64,000 nt of DNA, taken from contig CAVQQP010000019.1 in NCBI GenBank assembly GCA_963714995.1, positions 1 through 64,000 of the forward strand, written 5' to 3'. Below the pieces are notes generated by a model. It made no database searches. It was not told the DNA's origin and saw only the letters and a list, made by a program, of their open reading frames with translations. Made by a program: the position numbers and the translations under genes. Numbering within the stretch: the first letter of the stretch is position 1; every line of letters begins with the position of its first letter. Below are positions 49,068-58,635 of the stretch, in pieces. This DNA comes from Prado023 sp963714995. Lineage in GTDB: Bacteria; Actinomycetota; Actinomycetes; S36-B12; CAIYMF01.

Positions 49068-49499
49068 CTACGCGGTGCTGCCCAGCCGCGCCGGGCGGAG
49101 GTCCACGTCACGGACGTCGACTCCGGCGCGGTCCCACATCTGCTGCTCGACAAGGTCGCGGATGTCGATGGCACCCAGCTCCTCGTCTCCGAGCACCGCA
49201 TCCAGGCGGGCATAGAGATCCCCGAGCGGAGCGCTGGTGATCACCGACGTGATCGCCGACCGCGGCCGGTCGGGCAGCTGATCGAGCACACGGTCGCGGA
49301 CCTCACGGATGGCCGCCGACTCGCCCTCAGCGGTCACCAGGGCGGTCAGCCAGATGGTCCCGCGCGCGGACGTGCGCAGGATCTCCATGCCGGGCAGGCA
49401 GATCCGCCGGGCCAGGTCCTCGACGTCGATACCCCTCGAATCGACCTCGAGGACCATGTCCACGACGAAGTCGTCCACGTGGTCCACTGTGTGTCCCAT
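49068..49499 (-). CDS. Unrecognised 143-residue protein
   Basis: A soluble protein: MGHTVDHVDDFVVDMVLEVDSRG, RRICLPGMEILRTSARGTIWLTALVTAEGES and RDLVEQQMWDRAGVDVRDVDLRPARL. ATG 49499 follows GGGAGG and is preferred to a start 16 codons earlier. Two central beta strands and a mixed alpha/beta pattern are visible, but no known motif. Its end abuts the upstream membrane protein's stop (convergent). Confidence 0.65.
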   Translation of the reverse strand: MGHTVDHVDDFVVDMVLEVDSRGIDVEDLARRICLPGMEILRTSARGTIWLTALVTAEGESAAIREVRDRVLDQLPDRPRSAITSVITSAPLGDLYARLDAVLGDEELGAIDIRDLVEQQMWDRAGVDVRDVDLRPARLGSTA

Positions 49500-49597
49500 C
49501 TCGACCTCCCGGTGCCGTTCAGGTGGCCCCATGGTGGCGGGGATCACATCCCGGACGGCGGAGGCGCGCCGAACGGGCCGCTGTTAGGGTCTCGGGC

Positions 49598-50332
49598 ATG
49601 CGTTGGCTGGTGCCCGGGACACCCCCGACCGATGACCTGTCCGACGCCTACGACTGGCCGGCCGAGCGCTGGGTCCGGGCCTGCATGGTGATGGGTCTCG
49701 ACGGGAGCATCGCCGGACCCGACGGCCTGTCCGGGTCCATCTCCTCTGCGACCGATCGTGCGGTGCTCGCGGCCATCCGACGCCTGGCCGATGCCTACCT
49801 CGTCGGCGCCGGGACGGTCCGGGCCGAGCGCTACAGCGCCATCCACGCCCGGCCCGAGGTGGTCGAGCGCCGCGTCGCCGGCGGGCAGGCCCCGGCCCCG
49901 ACCCTGGCGATCGTGTCGGCCACCTGCCACATGGACTGGGAGGACGCGGCCTTCACGGCCTCGGACAACCGGCCGATCGTGCTGACGGTGGAGCGCAGCG
50001 ACCCCGCCGCCCGGGCCGAGGCGGCGCGCTGGTGCGAGGTCCTGGTGGTGGGGGAGCAGCGGGTGGAGCCGCGGGCGGCACTGGACGCGCTGGCCGCACG
50101 GGGACTGACCCGGGTGACGTGCGAGGGCGGCGACACGCTGTTGGCGGCGATGGTCCAGGCCGGCGTGCTCGACGAGGTCGACCTGACCCTGGCCCCGCTG
50201 GTCACCGCCGCCCCGCGCCCGGCCCGGCCCGGCCCCGCAGTGCTGACCAGCATGCGCCTGCACCAGCTGCTCGAGGCCGACGGGTTCCTGTTCGCCCGAT
50301 ACCTGCGTGCGGACGGACCGCCATGGACCTGA
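49598..50332 (+). CDS. RibD C-terminal-type pyrimidine/folate reductase
   Basis: A 244-residue reductase of the RibD_C/DHFR-like fold. RWVRACMVMGLDGSIAGPDGLSGSIS, RLADAYLVGAGTVRAERYS, VTCEGGDTLLAAMVQAGVLDEVDLTLAPLV and a C-terminal GFLFARYL are the family core; NADPH binding and a substrate pyrimidinone or pterin are expected. Length (244) and lack of a deaminase domain exclude bifunctional RibD. ATG 49598 has TAGGGT seven bases upstream (leaderless). It overlaps the DHPS-like gene by ten bases. Confidence 0.85.
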   Translation: MRWLVPGTPPTDDLSDAYDWPAERWVRACMVMGLDGSIAGPDGLSGSISSATDRAVLAAIRRLADAYLVGAGTVRAERYSAIHARPEVVERRVAGGQAPAPTLAIVSATCHMDWEDAAFTASDNRPIVLTVERSDPAARAEAARWCEVLVVGEQRVEPRAALDALAARGLTRVTCEGGDTLLAAMVQAGVLDEVDLTLAPLVTAAPRPARPGPAVLTSMRLHQLLEADGFLFARYLRADGPPWT

Positions 50333-51219
50333 CCACCCTGGCCCATCTCGCCACCGAGCACCGCGAGGCCCTGGCGCACCCGGTGGCACCTGTGCGGATC
50401 GGCGGCGTCCTGCGCGACCTGGACGCGCAGCCGCTGATCATGGGCGTGGTCAACCTGTCGCGGGACTCCACGTACCGCGACAGCGTCGCCGTCTCACCGG
50501 AGTCCGCGATCCGGCGCGCGCGCATCATGCATGCCCAGGGCGCGGGCGTGGTGGACCTGGGCGCGGAGTCCAGCACCCTGCGGGCCGCACGCGTGGGGGA
50601 GTCCGAGCAGGCAGCCGCGCTGGTCCCCGTGATCGCCGCCCTCACCGCCGACGGTGTCGCCACCTCGGTGGAGGCCTACAGCCCGCGCGTGGTCGACGAG
50701 TGCCTGCGAGCCGGCGCCTCGGTGGTCAACCTCACCGGCAGCACCGACCTCGAGCAGATCTACGAGCTCGCCGCCTCCCACGAGGCCACTGTCGTCCTGT
50801 GCTTCGTGGCGGGGGCCAACGTGCGCGAGGTCGCCGACGTGACCCTCGACGCCGACCCGCTCCCCGGGCTCATCGACTACTTCGCCGCGCGGATCGCGCA
50901 CGCGCGGTCCCATGGTGTCGAGAACGTCATCATCGATCCGGGGCTGGGCTTCTACTACGGCAACCTCACCGATCCCACCGTGCGCGCACGCCACCAGGCC
51001 CAGGTGCTGCTCAACTCGTTCCGGCTGCGCGTCCTCGGTGTGCCGATCTGCCAGGCGCTGCCCCACGCCTTCGACCTCTTCGAGGAGGAGTTCCGCACGG
51101 CCGAGGGGGTCTTCGCGGTGCTGGCCGCGCTCGGCCGTGTGAATGTGTATCGAACCCATGAGGTGGCCCGGGTGCGTGCCACCCTGCGCGCGCTGGACGC
51201 CATCGGACAGTCCGGCTGA
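50323..51219 (+). CDS. Dihydropteroate-synthase-like TIM barrel with altered motifs
   Basis: A 298-residue pterin-binding barrel. Canonical DHPS motif mGilNvTPDSF is here LIMGVVNLSRDSTYRD; the second motif, normally iDiGgeSTrP, is VDLGAESSTLRA; and the DPGiGFgK loop is IIDPGLGFYYGNLTD. The fold is clear but several pterin/pABA-site residues differ, so true DHPS activity is uncertain (compare the inactive mycobacterial FolP2). It may act on another pterin or serve a methyl-transfer step. Its start lies within the last ten bases of the RibD-like gene, implying linked action. Confidence 0.78.
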   Translation: MDLTTLAHLATEHREALAHPVAPVRIGGVLRDLDAQPLIMGVVNLSRDSTYRDSVAVSPESAIRRARIMHAQGAGVVDLGAESSTLRAARVGESEQAAALVPVIAALTADGVATSVEAYSPRVVDECLRAGASVVNLTGSTDLEQIYELAASHEATVVLCFVAGANVREVADVTLDADPLPGLIDYFAARIAHARSHGVENVIIDPGLGFYYGNLTDPTVRARHQAQVLLNSFRLRVLGVPICQALPHAFDLFEEEFRTAEGVFAVLAALGRVNVYRTHEVARVRATLRALDAIGQSG

Positions 51220-51235
51220 CGAGTGCGCGCCGGAC

Positions 51236-52141
51236 TCAGGGCACGCCGGGTGCGGGGGTGCGGGTCGCCCAGTAGGCGCCCAGCAGCACCAGCGGGAACC
51301 CGAGGACCATGCCCCACGTGAGCGGCTCGCCGAGGACGAGCAGGCCGAGGCCGATCGCCACCGCGGGGTTGATGAACGTGATCACCGTCGCCCGCACCGG
51401 CCCGGCCAGTGCGATCAGTCGGAAGAACAGCACGAACGCCAGAGCGGTGCACACCAGGCCGAGCACCACCACCGCCGCCACCACGTCGGTGGAGACGCCG
51501 CCGCCCGAGAACCCGGCCACAGTCCAGGGCAGGTAGAGGGCGGCCACCACAGCCACCGAGACCGCGATCACGCCGATCGACGGGACGTCGGCCAGCACGG
51601 TGTTGGCGATCACCGGCGCTGCCGCGTAGCCGATCGCGACCAGCAGCAGCTCCACGACGGAGAGCAGGTCCACCCGTCCCGCCAGCGAGTCGATCCCGAC
51701 CAGGCACGTGACCCCGAGGATCCCCACTCCGAGGCCGCGCAGGCGCACGGGGGCGAACGCGTGGGGATCGCCCCGCAGCCGGGCGATCAGCACCCCGATC
51801 AGCGGAACGGTGGCGAGCATGAGACCGGCGAACCCGCTCGTCACCCGGATCTCGGCGTGCCCGAGGAGCAGCCACGGTCCGGCCATCTCCAGCAGGCCGA
51901 ACGCCACGACCCACCTCCACATCCGCAGTGCGGGTCGCAGCGCCTGCTGGTGCGCGGCCAGGGGGAGCAGGATCACGGCCGCCAGCAGGGTCCGTGAGCC
52001 GGCCACCGCAGCGGGGCTCAGCTCGGTGACCGCGACCTTGATCAGCAGGTAGGGGATGCCCCAGATGACCGACATGGCGGCGAACAGCAGCCAGGCCTGC
52101 CGGGTCATGTGCGCCGGCGCGGCCACGGCTGTCGAGCCCAC
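51236..52141 (-). CDS. EamA (DMT) family exporter
   Basis: A 301-residue protein with ten helices in two EamA repeats: the first starts WLLFAAMSVIWGIPYLLIKVAVTELSPAAVAG, the second AAPVIANTVLADVPSIGVIAVSVAV and ends LGFPLVLLGAYWATR. The first-repeat helix end and the loop ALRMWRWVVAFGLLEM are typical. Metabolite or amino-acid export is usual but the substrate cannot be told. GTG 52141 has TAGGCT six bases upstream. It converges with the DHPS-like gene, sixteen bases apart. Confidence 0.88.
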   Translation of the reverse strand: MGSTAVAAPAHMTRQAWLLFAAMSVIWGIPYLLIKVAVTELSPAAVAGSRTLLAAVILLPLAAHQQALRPALRMWRWVVAFGLLEMAGPWLLLGHAEIRVTSGFAGLMLATVPLIGVLIARLRGDPHAFAPVRLRGLGVGILGVTCLVGIDSLAGRVDLLSVVELLLVAIGYAAAPVIANTVLADVPSIGVIAVSVAVVAALYLPWTVAGFSGGGVSTDVVAAVVVLGLVCTALAFVLFFRLIALAGPVRATVITFINPAVAIGLGLLVLGEPLTWGMVLGFPLVLLGAYWATRTPAPGVP

Positions 52142-52145
52142 CGCG

Positions 52146-52586
52146 TCAGCCTAGGGCCATGAGGATGTACCGGTGGGGCCCGATGCCCGGCTTGATCCAC
52201 TCCTCCCCGAGCACCGTCCAGCCGGCGGATCGGTAGAACCCCAGGGCATGGGAGCGGGCCTCGGCCCAGAGCGAGCCGGCGCCTCGTGCGGCAGCGAGCG
52301 CCACCGCCTCGTCGAGCACGGCTCGACCGATCCCCGTCCCGCGCTGGGCCTCGGCCACCACCATGCTGCGCAGGCGCCAGGCGGGCTCGCGGACCATGCC
52401 GGGACCGGGCCAGGGCTCGGGCAGGACGGTGGCCGCGCCGATCACGACACCGTCCCGGAGGGCTGCCACGTGCAGCGCCCCCTCGGGGGGCGGCCGATCA
52501 CCGGGGAGCGGACCGTTCGGTCGCAGCACGGCGAGCTGCAGGGGCCGCACCTCGCCGAGGTCAGCGACCCGCACGACCAGCTCCAC
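52146..52586 (-). CDS. GNAT N-acetyltransferase
   Basis: A 146-residue GNAT domain. The beta-bulge and acetyl-CoA loop VVAEAQRGTGIGRAVLDEAV and the motif B strand LWAEARSHALGFYRSAGWTVLGEEW are standard. Substrate is unknown. The frame continues upstream into the SulP region, but GTG 52586 with TACTCT seven bases upstream gives a normal-length protein and a leaderless start. It lies four bases before the EamA gene on the same strand. Confidence 0.85.
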   Translation of the reverse strand: MELVVRVADLGEVRPLQLAVLRPNGPLPGDRPPPEGALHVAALRDGVVIGAATVLPEPWPGPGMVREPAWRLRSMVVAEAQRGTGIGRAVLDEAVALAAARGAGSLWAEARSHALGFYRSAGWTVLGEEWIKPGIGPHRYILMALG

Positions 52587-52621
52587 AGACCACAGAGTAG
52601 GCGCGGACGTGGAGGGGCCTG

Positions 52622-54507
52622 CGTCGGGCAACCGGCTCGACGCTCGAGGTCCACTCCAGTCACCGAGGTCACGGCTGCCCGTACGGTGGGGAAGCGGTCC
52701 TCGGGGGGCAGGACGTGGTCCTGGGCGGTCCGGCTGAGCTGCTCCTCGAACGTGGCCCGTGACCGGGCAGGACGAAGCGGATGCCGTCGTCCTTGAGCTG
52801 GGGACGAGGTCGGCGAGGGCCTGGGCGCCGGAGGTGTCCAAGTCGCTGACGGACTCGGCGTCGAAGACCAGCGTCGTCACCGGGTAGGGGGCACCGCGCA
52901 CCGCCTCGCGCACGCGGCTGCGGAAGTACCGGCGGTTGGCGAAGAACAGCCGGTCGTCGAGGCGGTAGATGATCAGTCCGGGGAACACGACGGCATCGTG
53001 GTGGCGTTCGACGTCGACGAACCGTCCGGCGGTGGGGCTCCAGCCGAGGACCGCGTCGCGCGGTTGGGCGCTGCGCCGGACGACGTCGAGGATCGACAGC
53101 AGCACGGCCAGGATGAGCGAGGGCAGCAGGCCGATCGTCAGCATCCCCAGGACTGTGATCACGGCGATCACCAGCTCGCCGCGCGACCCGCGGGCGAATG
53201 CCCGCCAGGCTCCGATGTCCATCAGCCCCAGCGCGGCGTAGATGATGACTGCCCCGAGGGTGGCCTTGGGCAGCAGCGCCAGCGCCCCGGTCAGGAACAG
53301 CAGCACCACCGCGACCCCACCGGCTTGGACCAGCCCGACGACCTGGGTGCGCCCGCCGAGCCGGATGTTCACCGCGCTGCGCGAGCCGCTGGACCCCAGC
53401 GGGAACGACTGGGAGACACCGGCAGCCACGTTGATGCCTGCGAGCGCAGTGAGCTCCTGGTTGGTGTCCACGGCAGGGGCGTCGGGCTGCGACAGGCTGC
53501 GGGCGGTGAGGATCGCGTCGGAGAAGCCGACCAGGGCGATGCCGACCGCCGAGGGCAGCAGGATCGCGATGTCGGTCAGGGACACCGCCGGCGATGCCAG
53601 CGTCGGCAGGCCGGGCGGGATCTCGCCGACGAGCACCACGCCGCGGTCGCCGAGGTCCCACAGCGCCGACGCTCCGATCGCGACCACGGTCACGAGCAGC
53701 AGCATCGGGAACTTGGGCAGGAAGTGGCCACCGACCAGCAGGACGGTGAGGCTGAGCACGCCGATCAGCAGCGTCAGGGCATGCGTCCCGCCCACGAGGT
53801 TGGTGACGAACGACGTGTACTCCTGCAGGGCCGTGTCTCCCTCGACGGCGACACCGGTGACGTCGTCGAGCTGCCCGGAGACCAGTGTCAGGGCCAGCCC
53901 GGTGAGGAAGCCCAGGAGCACCGCGGCGGAGAAGTAGTCCGAGATCCAGCCCAGGCGCAGCATCCGTGCCAGCAGGAACACCGCACCGACGAGAAGCGCC
54001 AGCATCGCGGCCAGCGCCGGGTAGTCGGCAGGGTCCGAGGAGACCGAGGCCAGGGCCGGCGCCACCAGCAAGGCCGACGTCGCCGTCGGGCCGGTCATCA
54101 GCGACCGGGAGGAGCCCAGCGCCGCGTAGGCGACCAGGGGCAGCAGCAGCCCGTACAGGCCGACCACCACCGGCAGGCCAGCCGTCTGCGCGTAGGCCAT
54201 CCCCTGCGGGACCGCCAACGCAGCCAGGGCCACCCCGGCGAGCACATCGACGCGCAGCAGCGACACGGAGCCCGCACAGCGGGTGCCGCCACACGCGGAA
54301 CCCGCGCGCGAGGCCGAGCGCGAGGAACGCCGACGTCGCCATCGCCCACAGGGCGAGGTGCTGCTCGAAGAAGATCACGCCGTACACGCCGAGCGTGAAC
54401 GCCGGCCACCATCCCAGGACCGCACCAGCGACCGCGGCCGCAGCGAGCCTGCGGCTGTCGTCGTCGAGCAGCGCCACGGCTGGCGGCGCCGGATCCTCCC
54501 CGGTCAT
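52622..54507 (-). CDS. SulP anion transporter with STAS domain, frameshifted
   Basis: A SulP/SLC26-type membrane protein. An N-terminal piece from ATG 54507 (MTGEDPAPPAVALLDDDSRRL, two helices) joins, after one extra base near 54270, the transporter core: LLRVDVLAGVALAALAVPQG, MAYAQTAGLPVVVGLYG, LMTGPTATSALLVAPALASV and SQSFPLGSSGSRSAVNIRLGG. The STAS domain follows (VFPGLIIYRLDDRLFFANRRYFRSRV, TTLVFDAESVSDLDTSGAQAL) and breaks again near 52795 and 52750, resuming as FEEQLSRTAQDHVLPPEDRFPTVRAAV. Sulfate, bicarbonate or other anion uptake is typical. The 80-residue N-terminal extension could alternatively be a separate small gene. The 3' end is approximate. Confidence 0.78.
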
Positions 54508-54609
54508 GTCCCCAATCATCCCCGCTTCGTGATCGGCACGCCTCATCCTCACCGGAGGAGGACGTTACCCGGTGTGGCGCCATCCGCCGGGGAAGGGGTT
54601 GACGCAGAA

Positions 54610-54649
54610 CGGCCCCGCCCCTCACCTGGTTCGTGAGGAGGCGGAGCCG
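54610..54649 (-). terminator. Hairpin terminator after tRNA-Leu
   Basis: A 16-17 bp GC-rich stem with one bulge and G-U pairs encloses a 7-base loop (GAACCAG on the minus strand). It begins ten bases after the tRNA 3' end and lies before the SulP gene, which is read the same way. Confidence 0.7.
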
Positions 54650-54658
54650 TCTGATCGG

Positions 54659-54742
54659 TGTCCGAGGGGGGACTTGAACCCCCATGCCCCTGAGGGCACT
54701 AGCACCTCAAGCTAGCGCGTCTGCCTATTCCGCCACCCGGAC
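54659..54742 (-). tRNA. tRNA-Leu (anticodon GAG)
   Basis: The 84-nt minus-strand sequence folds as a class II tRNA. The acceptor stem GTCCGGG pairs with CTCGGAC (one G-U), the anticodon stem CTAGC pairs with GCTAG around the loop TTGAGGT (anticodon GAG, reading CUC/CUU Leu), a long variable arm TGCCCTCAGGGGCA follows, and the T-loop GGGGGTTCAAGTCCCCC is standard. CCA is not encoded after the discriminator A. Confidence 0.95.
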
Positions 54743-54841
54743 GAGGTGATCCTGCGAACGTCCACAGGAGCCCGCTCAGGATAGCAAGCATCCTCGACCG
54801 ACCACCAATCGCCGCTCGGGCGGGGCTGGTGGCCCTCACGG

Positions 54842-55378
54842 TCAGGGCAGGCGGCCGCCGAAGGCCATCGCCAGCCGGATCAGGCGGTCCTGCCCGCCGG
54901 AGAACTCCGCGAGGACCGCCTCGGACGTGGCCTCCTCCGGCGTCAGCCAGGCCAGGTCGATCGCGGACTGGCTCGGCGCGCAGTCCCCGTCGACCGGCAC
55001 CACGTAGGCCAGCGCCACAGCGTGCTGGCGCGGATCGTGGAAGCCGGTGACCGTGGGGTCGGGGAAGTACTCGACGACGGTGAAGGGCGAGATGGAGACG
55101 GGCAGGCGGGGGAGCGCGACAGGTCCCAGGTCCTTCTCGAGGTGGCGGATCAGCGCGTCGCGGATCCGTTCCTTGTACTGGACCCGCCCGGCCACGACCG
55201 CCCGCGACAGGGTCCCGTCCGGCCGCGCACGCAGCAGCAGCCCGACCGAGGTGATCCGGCCGCCGGCATCCACCCGCACCGGCACTGCCTCGACGTACAG
55301 GATCGGCAGCGTGCCGCGCGCCGCGGACAGCTCCTCGTCGCTGAGCCAGGGGGATGCCACACCGAGGGTCTCACTCAT
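54842..55378 (-). CDS. DUF4916/NUDIX-like protein
   Basis: A 178-residue protein similar to the actinobacterial DUF4916 family: SPWLSDEELSAARGTLPILYVEAVPVRVD, LSRAVVAGRVQYKERIRDALIRHLEKDLGPVALPRL and a C-terminal DLAWLTPEEATSEAVLAEFSGG. The Nudix box region (GRVQYKERIRDALIRHLEKDLG) lacks the usual glutamates, so catalysis is doubtful. ATG 55378 is used; the frame extends 267 codons upstream without family signal. It is divergent from the M20 peptidase gene. Confidence 0.78.
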   Translation of the reverse strand: MSETLGVASPWLSDEELSAARGTLPILYVEAVPVRVDAGGRITSVGLLLRARPDGTLSRAVVAGRVQYKERIRDALIRHLEKDLGPVALPRLPVSISPFTVVEYFPDPTVTGFHDPRQHAVALAYVVPVDGDCAPSQSAIDLAWLTPEEATSEAVLAEFSGGQDRLIRLAMAFGGRLP

Positions 55379-55450
55379 GATGCAGATTCTGCACGGTGCC
55401 CGCCGCCGGCGCGCGACCCGAACCCGACTCCGACACGGCAGTATGGGTCC

Positions 55451-56815
55451 GTGGCTGAACCCCGAGACCCTGCCCTCAGCTCCCTGCCGGACGCTGAAGC
55501 CGATGTCGTCACCCTCGTGCGGGACCTCATCCGAATCGACACGACCAACGCGGGCGACCGGCCGGAGACCGTCGGCGAGATCGCCGCCGCGGAGTACGCC
55601 GAGGCCTCGTTGCGGGAGGCAGGCTTCGCCCCCGAGCCGTTCCACACCACGTCAGCCCGACGGGCCGGCATCGTGGTGCGCATCCCCGGCACGGATCCTG
55701 ATGCCGCCCGGCGGGCGCTGCTGCTGCACGGGCACCTCGATGTGGTCGCCGCACAGGCCTCGGACTGGACGCATCCTCCCTTCGCCGCGGAGATCGCCAC
55801 CGACCCGGACTCCGGCCTGGACATGGTCTGGGGCCGCGGCGCGGTCGACATGAAGGACATGGTCGCGATGATCCTGGCCGTGGCCCGGCACTGGGGCCGC
55901 ACGGGGATCCGGCCCCGCCGCGACGTCGTGCTGCTGCTCCTGCCCGACGAGGAGGCCGGAGGGGCGCACGGGTCACACTGGCTCGTCGACAACCGGCCCG
56001 ACATCTTCGAGGGCGTGACCGAGGCCGTGGGCGAGGTCGGCGGGTTCTCGATGACCGTGCGTGACGACCTGCGGCTCTACCTGGTGCAGACCGCCGAGAA
56101 GGGCATCGGGTGGCTGCGCCTGCACGCCGCCGGTCGCGCCGGGCACGGGTCGATGCTCAACGACGACAACGCCGTGACCGCGCTGTGCCAGGCCGTCACG
56201 CGGCTGGGGGAGCATCGGTTCCCCGTTCGGGTCACCGACACCACGCGCGCGTTCGTCGCCGAGCTGTCCGATGCCCTCGGCGAGGACCTCGACCCGTACG
56301 ACACCGTGCAGCTGACCCGGGCGCTGGGCCCGCTGGCCCGCATCGTCGGGGCGACCCTGAGCAACACCGTCAACCCGACGATGCTCGATGCCGGCGCCAA
56401 GGTCAACGTGATCCCGGGGGAGGCGACCGCGCACGTCGATGCCCGCTTCCTGCCCGGCCTCGAGGAGGAGATGCTGGCGACCATCGACGAGCTGCTCGGC
56501 GACCGGGTGACCCGCGAGTTCGTCACCCGCGACATCGCCCTCGAGACCTCCTTCGACGGGCCGTCGATCGACGCCATGGCCGCTGCCCTGCGCGCCGAGG
56601 ACCCGTACGCCCGCGCCGTGCCCTACACGCTGTCAGGGGGCACGGATGCCAAGGCGTTCTCCACCCTGGGGATCCGCTGCTACGGGTTCGCGCCGTTGCA
56701 GCTGCCGCCCACGCTCGACTTCGGCGCCCTGTTCCACGGCGTCGACGAGCGGGTGCCGATCGACGGCCTGCAGTTCGGGGTCCGGGTGCTCGACCGCTTC
56801 CTGCGCGCAGTGTGA
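55451..56815 (+). CDS. M20/M28-type metallopeptidase (deacylase)
   Basis: A 454-residue dizinc peptidase. LLHGHLDVVAAQ (first metal ligand and Asp), WGRGAVDMKDMVAMILAV (bridging Asp), LLLLPDEEAGGAHGS (catalytic Glu and metal Glu) and a bacterial dimerisation domain (about 200-330) are intact; a C-terminal HG-containing loop (LFHGVDERVPIDGLQ) completes the metal site. It cleaves N-acyl amino acids or dipeptides; substrate unknown. GTG 55451 has CAGTAT six bases upstream (possible leaderless start). Confidence 0.92.
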   Translation: MAEPRDPALSSLPDAEADVVTLVRDLIRIDTTNAGDRPETVGEIAAAEYAEASLREAGFAPEPFHTTSARRAGIVVRIPGTDPDAARRALLLHGHLDVVAAQASDWTHPPFAAEIATDPDSGLDMVWGRGAVDMKDMVAMILAVARHWGRTGIRPRRDVVLLLLPDEEAGGAHGSHWLVDNRPDIFEGVTEAVGEVGGFSMTVRDDLRLYLVQTAEKGIGWLRLHAAGRAGHGSMLNDDNAVTALCQAVTRLGEHRFPVRVTDTTRAFVAELSDALGEDLDPYDTVQLTRALGPLARIVGATLSNTVNPTMLDAGAKVNVIPGEATAHVDARFLPGLEEEMLATIDELLGDRVTREFVTRDIALETSFDGPSIDAMAAALRAEDPYARAVPYTLSGGTDAKAFSTLGIRCYGFAPLQLPPTLDFGALFHGVDERVPIDGLQFGVRVLDRFLRAV

Positions 56816-56920
56816 GGTCTGGGTCAGCCCAGCGCAGGGCAGGGTGACTCGTGGACCGTGAAGCCAGCAGGGGTTCGCCAGCTCCACCCGGGGTTCGTAG
56901 TTGTCGGCAAACCCACCGGA

Positions 56921-58519
56921 TCATCTGGTGGTGGCCCGGTCCGCGGGGGAGCGTGGTCCGCGACGCGTGCCCGGTGGATCCGGGTGGTCAGTGGGTTCAA
57001 GGATCCAGCCGGCATGCGTCTTGAGCACGTGATGCCGGCGACAGAGCGGGCCGAGGTTCGACGCCGACGTGGGACCGACCGGCCAGGGGACTGTGTGGTC
57101 GAGGTCGCACCGCTGAGCCGCCCGTCGGCACCCCGGCATCCGGCAGTGCGGCTCCCGCGCGCGCACCAGCCGGGCCAGACCCTCACTGGGAACGTAGGAG
57201 CGCGACCCGGTGGCGACCACCGATCCCGCAGCGTCGGTGACCCAGGCCCGCCACATCCCGTCCGCAGCCAGCGCCCGAGCCACCTCCGCAGGGATCGGGC
57301 CGAGACCCGGCACCTCCCCAGGGGCCTCGGCGAGGGCGAGGAGGGTGGCCAGCGGGACGACCACGTTGATCTCGGGGCGGCCGCCGGGCGGAGCACCGAC
57401 GCCGGGGTCCGCTGGGCGTCCGGAGGGGCGGCCATCGGATTGGCCGAGGAGGAGGTCGACGAGCACATCGGCGCGGACCTGATCCCGTGAGCGCTCGGGG
57501 TCCTCGAGGCCCTGGGCGATCGCGCTGAGGCGCCGGTGGATCCGGTGCGCACTGGTGGCATCGATCAGCGCGTGCAGGACGGCCATCCCGTGACGGTCCT
57601 CGAACACCTGCACCCTGCGATCGGAGCGGGCACGCTCCCGCAGCGGACGTTCCTCGTCGGGAGCCAGGCGCAGGCGGACGACCCGCGCTGCGCGTCCCAC
57701 CTCCGCCGAGGTCCAGGGACGTCGGCCGGAATCGAGCCGCGCGCGGATCCGCTGCACGACCTCCGCCACGATCCGCCCCGCGACGTCCTCGGGCAGCCCA
57801 GCCAACCTCGCGCACCACGAGCCGCGCACCCCACGCCGAGATCGCCGCGGAGGCCACCAGCGCCGACAGGCCGGGATGGGCCACCAACTCGCGGGCCGCG
57901 GCGATCCGGTTGCCCATGGACAGCGGCGAGACGCGTAGCGCCAGAGCCAGCTCCTCCTGAGCTGGCTCACTCACGCGTGGCGAGGGTGGTGGCGGGCTGA
58001 AGACGACTTCCTCCGCACCGGCAGCGACCACGAGCGCAGCAGCGGCGCCCGCCGCCACCCAGGAAGCGCACGCCTCCCAGGCTGCGGCCACGACGATCTG
58101 GCACGCGCAGGGCCATCCGGGCGCATGTCCCGGCCTCGGCCACCCGACCGGTGCCTCACCGGCATGCGTCTCCGAGCAGGGCCCCGGGTCCGAGACCTCC
58201 ACCAGCCGTGCTGCCAGCTCCGGCCCGGGAGCCAGCCACAGCAGCCCCCGGACCTGATCCCCCAGAGGAGCGTCCCACCAGTCCGGAGCCGCCCAGTCCG
58301 GCCGTACGTCGAGCCACCAGTCCCGCACCAGCCGCTCGAAGCGGCCTTCGAGCACGCCCCGCTCGTCGGAGGCGTGGTCCACAACGGCCGCACTCAGCGC
58401 CCGGCGCAGCTCAGGGTCCGCCCAGCGCGTCGAGCCCGCCCGTGCACGCGCGAACGACGACGCGACCGGCGTGCCGGCGTGGCCGCATCACCGTGGGGGA
58501 GTGCTGATCGTTCGAACAC
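56921..58519 (-). CDS. DUF222-HNH endonuclease-like protein (13E12 type), frameshifted
   Basis: About 530 residues when joined. GTG 58519 starts FERSALPHGDAAT; TAGGAT seven bases upstream and an overlapping SOS palindrome mark the promoter. The DUF222 part continues ELRRALSAAVVDHASDERGVLEGRFERLVRDWW, LALALRVSPLSMGNRIAAARELVAHPGL, then VDLLLGQSDGR; the C-terminal HNH motif is CDLDHTVPWPVGPTSASNLGPLCRRHHVLKTH. Two one-base shifts (near 58460 and 57800) interrupt it. Members of this family in M. tuberculosis are repeat elements with LexA control. Nuclease activity is untested; it may be a selfish or stress-related gene. Confidence 0.82.
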
Positions 58520-58527
58520 GTGTTCGA
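58512..58527. promoter_or_regulatory. Perfect SOS (LexA) box
   Basis: TCGAACACGTGTTCGA is a 16-bp perfect palindrome matching the actinobacterial LexA consensus TCGAAC-N4-GTTCGA. It overlaps the GTG start codon and touches the TAGGAT -10 box (58527-58532) of the DUF222-HNH gene, the position at which bound LexA would block leaderless transcription. Confidence 0.85.
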
Positions 58528-58635
58528 TCCTATCAGATCGCCCCAGATCCGACCCCGTGACACCCGACTCTGTGGACACGGAATCGCACGTCCCGGTCGA
58601 CCCCCATCACCGCCGCGTCCCCGATGGGGTTCAGC

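Noticed and set aside
47612..49213. 533-residue minus-strand protein
   Set aside because: Upstream of GTG 48307 it is His/Gln/Arg-rich antisense of the membrane-protein gene; only the last 231 residues are a credible secreted SGNH protein.
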